Assembly: GCA_031761405.1 (NCBI GenBank)
Contig: JASEVX010000364.1
Span: forward strand, 1-64,000
Source of the DNA: Serripes groenlandicus
Taxonomy: Eukaryota; Mollusca; Bivalvia; Cardiida; Cardiidae
Direction of reading: 5' to 3'
Length of the DNA: 64,000 nt
Both the position numbers and the translations under genes were made by a program. This document shows positions 1 through 11,000 of the stretch, piece by piece (within the stretch, counting starts at the first letter, position 1; every line of letters begins with the position of its first letter). The notes beneath the pieces are model-generated. The model did no database searches and had not been told where the DNA came from. It was given only the letters and a program-made list of their open reading frames with translations.

Positions 1-545
1 ATACGCTATGATAAAAATGATCGTAATGATAAGGAATCCTTCCCGTGTTTCTATAAATATCCCCTCTATACGGTTCATATAGTATAATGATAATGACAAG
101 GTGTGCAAAGGTATTTTACACCCTTGCTCGATTATGGCAATAGTTTCCGCAGAAAAAGTCTAAACCGACCTTATCCAGGTAGCGACAGGTTTAGACATGA
201 TTTTTCTCATGATCCACCACATCGAAATTTGCCAACCGACCAATACGCCGGCGTTTTTAAGCTTAATGTACATTACATTTAGAAGTTTGCAGACGTCCCG
301 ACCACCATGCGCTGACGTCACAATTTGCAATAATATTGTATTTACAGAATGTAGGTATACCGCAAATACTCTATTTATCAAGATGTCGTTAAACTGTTAA
401 CACAGTTATTGATGCATGTCATATCGAAATCAAAAGAAGGTTGTTAAAAGAAGGCCGCTGTATACCGATATTAACTAAATTGACTGTCTTATTCTAACAT
501 CAAAGCAGTAAAAAATATATGTAACTTTTCTGATCTTTTAGAAAA
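1..545. other. Non-coding leader before the first duplicated unit
   Basis: No convincing gene. An inverted repeat (GTCTAAACC at 158-166 against GGTTTAGAC at 188-196) could form a hairpin. A perfect TGACGTCA (CRE-type palindrome) lies at 313-320. Short open frames on both strands here have no recognisable domain. Confidence 0.6.
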
Positions 546-815
546 CATTATCTTGCCTTGTTTGCAAGCTATTGTATCATGGTTTTCAAATAACTTAACA
601 AAGGAATAATATCATTGTGCAGTTGTGTCTAACGTATAATATAATAAAATGAAACGGACAGTGCCTCGAGATTACTTTACGGTTAACTACTGCAAATAAT
701 CGGAAATGCAAATGTTAGGTATCTATGACTTTATTCATAGTCACAGCTGTCTCAAAAGATAAATGCAGTGCTGTTATATTTTATAAATTCTAAATGTGTT
801 TGTATGAGTAGGATC

Positions 816-1006
816 CAGCCCTGTGTTCCATAGTAAACACAACGTAAACAGGTTTTGTCTATGGAGCGGAACGAAACGTACCTGTATTATGCATGTAATC
901 CCGTCAAACAGGTTTTGTTTACCGACTAATGCACGGATTATCGATGAAACCTATATAGGTTTCGCAAAACAGGTTTTGGGTTTGGTGACTATGGAACACA
1001 GGGCTG
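816..1006. mobile_element. MITE with CAGCCCTGTGTTCC termini
   Basis: A 191-bp segment is bounded by 19-bp perfect inverted repeats (CAGCCCTGTGTTCCATAGT at 816-834 and its complement at 988-1006). The inside repeats AACAGGTTTTG three times. The paralogous position near 48480 lacks it and reads straight from GGATT into CAGATT. No clear target-site duplication is left. The superfamily is undetermined. Confidence 0.75.
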
Positions 1007-1100
1007 CAGATGTGTCCAAAGGCGTTTTAACTGCTCTTATGATGAAATCGTTTGACAAAATTGTGATGACATTTATTTTTAAGAAAACAAATACCGATTT

Positions 1101-1173
1101 CAACCCGGATTCCAACCCTTGTCTCCTACGTGACAGACTAATGTCGATACCATTAAACCACATCAACAAGGAC
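1101..1173 (-). repeat. tRNA-Asp-like SINE head or tRNA pseudogene
   Basis: On the minus strand this reads as a degraded tRNA: A-box-like GTGGTTTAATGG, anticodon arm containing CTGTCAC (GTC, Asp) and B-box-like GGGTTGGAATCC. The acceptor stem does not pair, so it is not a working tRNA. The duplicate at 48582-48655 keeps the same structure. Confidence 0.55.
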
Positions 1174-1794
1174 TAGGTGGCGGTTCGATATAGAAGGGTG
1201 AACTAGGCTCGAAACAGTAATGTTTAAAAAACGAATTCAACAGATATATGTACTTATTAACATCACATACAATTTAAAACAATCAAGACAACTCTCTGAA
1301 CACTAAGTGGTGCTCAGTAATGGAGAGCTATTATAGAAACAGATATTTGAAGTTGTTCATTGCTGATATTGTTAGACTTTAACAAATGCAGTATGTTTCG
1401 AGGCGAAGATTGTTTGCGGAATTCGCCAACTATATTTTTGTTGGCTCTAACGAGCCCCTTCCTAAAATGTCAGTATGAAGTATTATATTGATATTGAATC
1501 ATGTGTGCTATACGACGTGACTTGCTTGCGACAATCATATCTTATTGCCTTGGCTATAAGGGTTACGGGATAGTAATACAAGCGATGTCTCAGTATACTC
1601 CGAAGAAAATACAATTAAAAGATGTACATGTAATCCATTACGAATAGAACTCAGGCCTTTAACATTACGAGTTCAACGCTTGTGTTAAACCGCTTACGTT
1701 GCCTTCGAACTGGTGGTGTGTCATGATTTTACTTATAATCAAAACAGGTTCATATTCTTATGCTCATCCCTATTTTGGTCATGACTCACTGCTC

Positions 1795-1860
1795 GAATTG
1801 GATATATATAAGGTTGAACGACACTGGTTAGTGTACACTAACAGGAAGTGTTACGCTTTT
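1795..1860 (+). promoter_or_regulatory. Putative core promoter of receptor gene 1
   Basis: TATATATA at 1803-1810 is followed after 17 bases by the perfect 14-bp palindrome TTAGTGTACACTAA (1828-1841), about where transcription would begin. The ATG is at 1940. The paralogue at 49183-49222 keeps a weaker TATA-like CTATATG and the palindrome. Promoter status is inferred from position and conservation. Confidence 0.5.
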
Positions 1861-1939
1861 TACACACGGTTTTAAACATTTAGAATGAGCAACCCGTTTA
1901 CACGTGTGGCATAATTTGACTTAAGCGGTGGCTTTTAAA

Positions 1940-2003
1940 ATGATTTGTAATAGTTTGGGATTGTTTGTTGCGATTATTTTTCTAATAAATGGGATAATCT
2001 CAG
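1940..2003 (+). CDS. Gene 1 exon 1: signal peptide
   Basis: Begins at ATG 1940 and encodes 21 residues with a hydrophobic core (LGLFVAIIFLING) typical of a cleavable signal. It ends in phase 1 at CAG before the strong donor GTACGT. The paralogous exon at 49321 differs by only a few substitutions and keeps start, frame and donor, which suggests it is under constraint. Confidence 0.75.
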
Positions 2004-5000
2004 GTACGTTTATGTATGATCTTAAACAACGCTATACGTACATTTGTAATGTTAAACAGCATTGCCATCGTTTATTTATCCATATGTGTGGTATTTTTTG
2101 TTTATCGATATTTGTTTACCTTAGATTGATAGTAATCTGAATAACTAACTTATGGTACAATTTATATTTATTAAAACAGTAATGTACTTAACTTGCTCCT
2201 TCAAAACAATAAAGGTAGTTTATAAAAATTGTTTTAAGTTATTGTATTAGCTTTAATCGCATAACACTTTCAGAACTGACTCCACCATCAATATTGGATA
2301 CGAAGCATTTTAATTGTCTAGCTTCAGATTTGGTCTCAAGAGTACACCTATCTGTACTCAATGTGATCAGCAATGTTTGTGTTTCCTTTTAAGGTAGAAG
2401 ATTTTATTGAATGTCAAATTTATTAAACACGATCGCTTTAATTCGTCATAATGACTGCACAACAGTATGTTTAACATCATGATATCTGGTGAAATTTAAC
2501 CTGTAGCTAGGCGTTTTGTACCGTTTCGGAGTGTACTTTGCCTAGATGGTCATTTTGCTTACACATCATGATATCTATGTCATTTGAAAAGGTTTGGAAG
2601 AAATTGTTGATCAGGTCAGGTTTGTAGATTCAAATGATAGTATGCAAACTAATTTATGACCTTTACTTGAAAATTGTTCTGTAGTTCAATCTTCTTTCTG
2701 ACCGTGGTAGCTCCAAACTGCTTAATTAATAGAGGGGTTAGTGCGAAAAATTTGAACACTGATGTGGAGGAAAATGATTAACTGTGTCGTAGAACTGGCG
2801 AAACCATGCTCATGATTTCCTCAAAAACTAAGTTCGGTTCATTTATCACAACATGAGAAAAGAAAAACCATGTGTAAATGCGTTTATTTGTGCATAAATC
2901 ACCAGATGTCACAACCATCTTTTGTCTGGATTGATATTTGAAGAAACTATAACCAGAGCACAAAGTACTTATGTTGATTTTTTGTGATCACCTTTTGTCC
3001 GTCATCAGTTTTTGTCGTTCGTAGTCCGTTATCCGTCGTCAACAATGTGCTTGTTAACACTTTGGAAACCACTATTATCATTTACTCTTCATGAGACTTA
3101 TTCAGTTCGTTTATCTTGCTAATTTCTATGCAAAGTTCGAATATAGGTAAATTCAGGTAAAAAATAAGGTCACACGGTCAAACTGAAGGATTTTTTAAGG
3201 TGAGTATGTTGAAACCTTGTCAGAATAAAAGTCTTGATGATATAAATAAAAACTTTGAATACTGGTCATATCCGGGCAAAAACTAGGTCACTACGCCAAA
3301 TTTAAGAAATATATTGTTAACAATCTAGAGACCATGTTAAAACTTTTAATAATAAATGTCTCGATGCTAAGTTTGAATATAGGTCAAACCCGGTCAAACT
3401 CTAGGTCACTAGGCCAAAATTGAGAAATATCCATTTAAAACGATAACTGCTCTCAGTAGAAAAGTAATATTCATATCACCTTTCAAACTCGCATAAAGTA
3501 CATTTCGTAATAAACCTTCGTTTGTTGTGACTAATATCGAGTAAAAAAAAATATGTAAACATAAACAAAAATGACTACCGTTTTGTAAAAATTAATTGTT
3601 TACCGTTTCAATTCATGGCGATGTCAAGCTAGTTTGCCTAAATTGTGCACACACGCCAATGACGTCACATCTTTTGCGGTAAACAAATCGATCTGAACAA
3701 ATATCAGCAATCAACTAAGAATATGTCATCAACAAAACGTTTCCATCTCATCCCCGATTACAATTCTAGTTCTTATCATTCTCTTCTAATAAGCAACACA
3801 ACGGCGTTTCCGTTCGGAGTCGCTAAATAAGGATATGCGTTTTCGAGTTCAGAGTTTCTTAGTTTCCATTTTTGTTTACTTGTGTGCGTTAAGTTTGAAT
3901 TACTTTGAGCGTTTTGAAAATTGTGTGTATCACTTGACCTCCAGGCATGCATTTTGGGAAGAGTTTAACTGTCGTTTGTAAACACCTAATGACAGCGATA
4001 TTCCAGTACGATAACAAATCAATACGAACAGTACCAACTACATACTAACCAGGGGCTGTATGGTCGAAGAGTACTCGTGTTTGAATTTTAGGCCATTCTT
4101 TACGTGTCCATACTTAAATTATCGAAGTTTTCTTGTGTTTAGACGAGTTTTTAAGTGATAATATCGCTATAAAACTCTATAGACCGCATTGTTTACTTTA
4201 GCACTTTGAAACAATGTCAGAATGTTTGTCTCGGTGATACTAGGCCAAGTTCAGAATAGGATTATATTGATCGAAAAACTAGGTAATAAGCCCAAGTTGA
4301 AGGAAAATATTGACGGTATCTAGGCCACAACCATGTATTGGTTAAGTAAGGAAGAACTATGTCATTAGGCCAACTCGAAGAAAATGTTGTTATCAATCTG
4401 GACGCTGACATTTTTAGTTTTCCCTTTCCCTCTTGGATAAATAATAATTCCGACAACAAATAGCCAGTATGATGTTTTTTACTAATTAATGTAAGTTACT
4501 CTTATGCAGACACTCACACACGTAGGTATTTATAATTCATTCGTCGGATAAGCGATATCGACTTTCTTCTATGCAAGGTTTTACGTTGCATTTAAACACA
4601 GACATATTATTGTCTAATGTGTCCACGTTATGGTCAATTGGAGTTGATACTCTCGCGCATGTTCTTTTTCCTGATTTGAAGATTTTTGTGCTTAAAGTCC
4701 CAACTATTGTTTTAATCTTTGGAAACCGACTAACAGTACTCCTGAGTACTTTCATCAACTTGAGTATGTTTAAATTTTGTCAAAAGAGTTCAAATATGGG
4801 TCGTGATGAGTCAAAATAAGGTTACGGGAAACCTTGTTAACACTAGTACTACTTACCTGAAGGCGAAATAAGTTTTGTTCATAGAGTATGTGGTTGGGTT
4901 AAATCAGGTGTTTATGGGTTTTAATCCCATATATTTAGAAAATGAATAGTTGTTTTGAATTGATTTGCAAAATTCACAGTTACGATTTATCGAGCAATGT

Positions 5001-8000
5001 TTGTCCTTTTCCGCTGGTTTGAAGGATCCTAGAAACAAAAATAAACTGGGATGACATTTTTTCGGTCCCCATTTTGTTATGATTCGACAAGAAAACATGT
5101 CACAAAATGTGTAACTTATTTTCTTACAGTGTATTTCATTCCGAAACGTTTATTTCTTATACGTTTTTTTATTTTGATGTTTACGCGTGGATTTTATGTT
5201 CATTATACAGATTTAGAAGCCCCTGTTGTATTCGCATCATGCTCAGTGAAGCGAACACTCATATTCTTATATCTGTTGAAAAACCTCACATTGGAGAATG
5301 ACAAAACTGTTTTGAGGACCTCTCTTTATATAGCATTCGCTTATTCATAATATCAGTAATTTAACTACATGTCGTATTGCTTCGTCAGAAAAATACGTAT
5401 AGGGTATATTTACACACCGCTAGCGCTATAAATAGACACAATTTTGTTTCTGTATGACTACCGATGTAAAACGGTGTAAACTTTGGAGGCTGGATTTTTA
5501 ATAAATCAAAGTTTGGATAGGAGCGCTTTGTAAGACGTTTTGGATATAGTTCAGTCCTACGCATCACGATCAAAGGATCGTTGTGCAATATTACTGCTTT
5601 CAATATTACTTTGTGCATATTCACAGCATGTACTTTCGACATTGGTCATCTATCAAACTACGATATAATTATAATAAATGAAGCTAATTTAACAAATAGC
5701 AACACAGTATGTATCAATTCTAAAACCATGACGTATCAGGTTTGGTCGCACAATATTACAAACGTATGCATAATTACATTTATAGATACTAGACTCTAAT
5801 ACAATTATTGGAAGCCGCCAGGAGGCAGCTTCCTGTAGGTATGCTTAGAAATTTCGGACAAGGAGAATATTTAGACCTGCCAGCGTGACTACATATCGGG
5901 ATTTTTCTTTGTCCTTACGAAGTACATTAATTTAAGGTAATGGCTTTTAAAACATCCCCTTTACACTCTAGATACATGTGTGAGTTTTACAAATTAAAAA
6001 CAAAAGACAAACGCCAGTATACTAATTGAATGTATGTTAAACCGGCAACCATTAAACAAGAGGCGCGCGCTAAATGTAATATGGTTCCTTACATGCTATA
6101 ATATATTAAGCAGTAATTAGATAAAAAAGCCACGGCCCGTATTCACCAAACTTTTCAATTTAGACGTTTGGGTAAAACTAAACCTAATATTTAGTTCACT
6201 TTTTTGATTCCCGGTAATTTAGATTTAGATCGTATTCACCAACCCGTTTAAAAACCATGCATTCATCTATAGTCTATTTATCGATTTTCATTTTCTTTTT
6301 CTTCGTAATTTCACATAGATGGCATCTCAATGTTTCAATCATCCTAACTTTTCATTTGCTTTGTTTTTAATAATCTGACTTTCATGTTCAGTATAATATG
6401 AGCCAACCGACAATTCTTACATCGCGTGATCATGAAAGGTAAACAAAAATCGACCTTGACATGTGTAAAAAACATCAGAAATTAGAAAAATCATCAATGG
6501 TCGACGTGTTCAATAAAAGGGTAAATTCATTTTTTTTTATATTTGACCAAATTTTCAAAATATTTATTTGTTTATTAAAGAAATTTCTCACAAACCTGCA
6601 TAAAAATCCCTTATAATCCAAATATTTCTAACAAACCTGCATAAAAATTCCTTATAATCCAAACGAAATCGTCCAATTTCACAAACACAAAAGGTCACAG
6701 ATTGAATCACCGAAATTTGGGAGACCCTATATGGGAAATGACTAAGTCATAACGCGTGAGGATTTGACTCAAATCAACCGCGTCAGCACAAATTCCGCAT
6801 TTGGAAAGCTTTAGTGTTAATTGCATTATAAGATCAATTTGCATTTTTGTGCGGTAGGTTTTTGGTAATGAATCGTCTAAAGAGGCTTACAGTCCGATTC
6901 GCGACTAAAAAGCAAAGACAACAATTCATGATCAGACTGATCTCTGCCTCGCAAGGTTTTCCCCCTTTTCGTATGGTGTGGTACAAATCTTGTACACGAC
7001 AAATTTGGGACAATAGAGTGAAATAGATTTTCCGATTTTTTTTAATTTGTGTTGATAATCCAAATTAATTGGTGGGTATACCGATAATCATAATATATTA
7101 TATATTTCATAATTTAAATAAAACGGTATGAGATGCAAATAAGGCATAATGGACAGTTTTGGACAATTAACCCTTTCCCACATACGGCAAGAATCACGAA
7201 AAGAGTTAACATTATTGTCGTCCACTCGGGAGTGTGCGTTTGTTATTTTCAATTGCCCCGTTTGCCACAATAATTTAAATTCTAACTGTCATTTATGGAG
7301 TTTTCTATGTTTTGCACTTAATTATTTCAAAGTCCGTCAAGTTAAACATCATTGAAACCGTTGTGGCAAAAGGAGAAATTGCTCATATTGAGCAATATCT
7401 GCATTTGTCACAACAATTTTAACACTTTTCAATTATCATACGATCATTTATAGATAAAAAAAATTATATTTGTACTTAATAATTTCAAAGTCATCTGCTG
7501 TAGATTTGTTTTATGTGGGAAATGGTTAAACCCTTAGCCACTATCATGACTTACCGATAAACCAAAAACAGATGTTCTGTGTGTCAGCATTATTGACAAA
7601 ACATAATCATAACAGGGTGCGTGTTCAACAGGAATAATTGTTGGTACAAATTGAAATTTATCATAACCTCTTGTCCATTTATCTTTATTATTATATAAGT
7701 CACTTTCCATGATCAGTTTAACTCTTAATCATCTCATTCACTTAAAACACTACATCCTACATAAAAGTTATAAATAACTACCGATATTACTGACTACAGT
7801 TTAAATTGTTCTAATGTTTGTGGATTTAAATGTTCTTTTTTTCTTATTTCTACATGTGCAACAACATATTGCGGTTTCTCTCTGACGCTTTGCGTCAAAC
7901 ATTCGTCTTGTTATCAGTATGGTATAGTTTGGCATGAAACATATTTGTTCATGTTAACCTTGTCGGTTTATTTGCTTGTTTTGTTTTTATTATAAATGAG

Positions 8001-11000
8001 GTAAAATCAGATATACCTTTTTCTATATTTATAACTTAATGTGAAAACGTCTTCAGAAGGAACCGTGATAACATCTACTATAAATAATTCGATGCTTTTG
8101 AACAATGTTTTTTTTACATTATCATTATTATAAACATGTTATAAAATCGTATTTGACTGTATAACATGATTGTAATTGATCCCCTATTCACATGTTGAGT
8201 ATATCTGTTAACAACGACCGCGGTCTCTTTCGAGAATACGAGTACAGCCGAATTTAAATTGACGTCCGAGGTTGAGTATATATTATCGAGTATATACGAA
8301 TAAGCCGAAGAGTTCCGATTGACGTACGGGATCTCTATCGAGTATACAAGTAAAGCCGAAGAGTTCCGATTGACGTCCGATTCCTCAATCGAGTATACGA
8401 GTTAAGCCTGAGAGTTCCGATTGACATTCGGAGTCTCGATCGAGTATACGAATTAAGTCGAAGAGTTCCGATTGACGTCCGGGGTCTCTATCGAGTATAC
8501 GATTGAAGTCGAACAATTCTGCATATCTGGCTACTGCCTTACATTGCAAAGGTTGATACTTACTTTACGTTAGCATATATGTCTTTAAAGTCGTCTGCTT
8601 CAAATAAATGCATGTTTGTTTGTTATTATTATATGTTCTACGTACTAGTTGATTTCTGCGCAACTACCGCATAAATACGACGACAGCGATAAATGCTGTC
8701 GTCGCATTCATGCGTAATTTAGATCGTGAGATGATCATAAAGTAAATAAATTAACAACACCCGTAAAAGGTGTAGTCGCATTTATCGAACATATCTTTAT
8801 TACAGATGCAAGTGCGTTTTCGACAACAACAAGTGCTGGTACCACATCCACGACCACATATCCGGGTACCACAACCACATATCCACGTACCACAACCACA
8901 TATCCACGTACTACAACCACATATCAACGTACCACAACCACATATCCACCTACAACAACCACATATCCACGTATCACAACCACATATCCACGTACCACAA
9001 CCACATATCCACCTACCACAACCACATATCCACGTACCACAACCACATATCCACCTATCACAACCACATATCCACCTACCACAACCACATATCAACGTAC
9101 CACAACCACATATCCACCTATCACAACCACATATCCACCTACCACAACCACATATCCACCTACCACAACCACATATCCACCTACCACAACCACATATCCA
9201 CCTACCACAACCACATATCTATGGATCTATGATCTAGTTACCACATCCACGAACACATATCCAGGTACCACATCCACGACCACACATCCAGGTACCTCAT
9301 CCACGACCACATATACAGGTCCCACATCCAAGACCACACATCCAGGTAAGACATACCACTTCTACGACCTATTATCGAGTTACCACATACAGGACAACAT
9401 TAATGTGTCCAGGTTCCTCTTCCGAGACCACAAATCCAGTTACCACATCCATCACATCTATCAGGGGCATAACTTTACTGAAATAAATGTGTAGGTCATA
9501 TCTGGGGAACCGGGGGCATGCTCTCACGGGGATAACAAATTATCTAGCCCCTTATCCCCCTATGCCTCCCATTTTTATTGCAGTTTTGGCATTATTAAAT
9601 GTCCGTCCTACACGTTCTATAGCAAGCTACGCCCCTGTCCATGACCACATATCTAGGTGCTTCAGGAATCAAACTCTATATTCCTCTCAGAGACGGAATT
9701 CGTCGGCCCGGATCAGTCTGCGCGGATTGCGAAGGCCGATCCGGTAGATACATTACGCAGAGGACATATTGTTGGTTTTCTCGCTAGACGGCTTACTTTA
9801 GGTTAATTTAACAACCGTTCATCGATCAGGCGATGTATTTGACGACGTCTAACTGTCTATATAAGGAAGTGGTTCATGTCGAGATTTTACCATTCGCCTT
9901 GTGCCATTGCGAGATCAATACTGAATGTGAACCTCCAGTACTAGATGCCGAGGTCGGCAACTTAAATCCATCCTACAAACAAAAAAATAGCTAGAATCAA
10001 CACAAATAATTATTTTCCCTTATCAACACTAACGTTTCCATGAAATCTTAGGTTTAAAATTAACGAAACAAACAAAATAACCGAAATGTTTTATTTATCC
10101 AGTTATTAAGTGTTGGCAATTAAGAGCACTTGCAGGGAATGTTCGTGTTACGTTACTTTTCTGTACTTCATGATACACGTACATTACATGTAACAGATAT
10201 ACCTTATCAATAATCTGAAATCCTCCATTATTTTCCCGAAAGTTGTCATAGAAATGATCTGTTTTGTGGTGGCGAACGTATGCCGCCAGAGTTTTGAATT
10301 AGCATTAATGAAGTCCTTTTAAGCGATTGTCATTGCTTATGAAAATATGTCTACATTTTGCGAAGCTATTGTAACGCATCGGCACATGCCGTTTAGCTAA
10401 TTTGCTATAATTTCGATTGTCGCTTAATTAAACCATTTCCGTAAAAAGCTATGGCCTAACTTGTGTTTTTTTTTTATTTCACTCAAATAAATGTCTTCAA
10501 AACATGATAACAGGAGTGCGGGATATTAAATTCCATTTAATAAATTATATGCTTCTGACATTAAGCTTTTTTTCTTACTAACAGTTTGAGTACCGATTCC
10601 ATATGGTGATTAACATCAGTCTCGCATAGTCACTATCAATAATAGGGTGCCATGCGAGACATAAACATAATTTTAGTTGTTTTGCATTCATTATTGCCTA
10701 TTTTAAACTGAAACAGTTTGTATAGATATAGGCCATATACCATGATTTATAGAAATAATATTCTGACCTTCCCTTTAGATCATGAACAATGTTGTGTTGT
10801 TGTTTTGCATGGATGTTTAAACAGTTTAGCCTGAATTATATTTGCAACTTGCAGTAAAGGTACCTATGGAAGTAATCAAGGTACAGTTCCTATATTTAAA
10901 AAATAATACAATTTTTGAAAGGATATACCGGGGAATATTTCATGGTATCTAGTACAATTTCAAAGGAAATAAAATATCAAAAGACGCTTGCATACGTAAA

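Larger units (their letters stand above)
546..2640 (+). repeat. Segmental duplication A, copy 1
   Basis: This stretch is repeated at about 48156-50065 in the same orientation, with clear similarity over most of its length. It covers upstream DNA, the putative promoter, the signal-peptide exon and the start of intron 1 of the mucin-EGF receptor gene. Copy 1 differs by a 191-bp MITE at 816-1006. A short inverted fragment of the same unit lies at 18477-18546. Confidence 0.85.
2004..8805 (+). other. Intron 1 of gene 1, no gene seen
   Basis: A 6.8-kb intron filled with repeats. It holds degenerate modules with the phrase AACTAGGTCACTAGGCCAAA (about 3150-4450 and 4640-4850), a second TGACGTCA at 3660-3667, duplication D (5137-5800), a stretch absent from unit 3 (5801-7908), a 45-bp tandem duplication near 6578-6668, a TTAA element (7167-7529) and a 51-bp tandem array (8217-8520). 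No exon of the EGF or mucin type was found in it. Confidence 0.6.

Noticed and set aside
5385..5642. Minus-strand open frame duplicated at 59847-60122
   Set aside because: Present in both copies of duplication D, but with no domain, no splice context and similar decay on the opposite strand. Sharing is explained by the duplication alone.
8806..9237. His/Pro-rich open frame (PHIHVPQ repeat) and minus-strand Cys/Trp-Ile-rich frame
   Set aside because: Alternative frames of the mucin repeat. Only the Thr frame matches the phase of exon 1 and the donor, and it alone links to the EGF exons.
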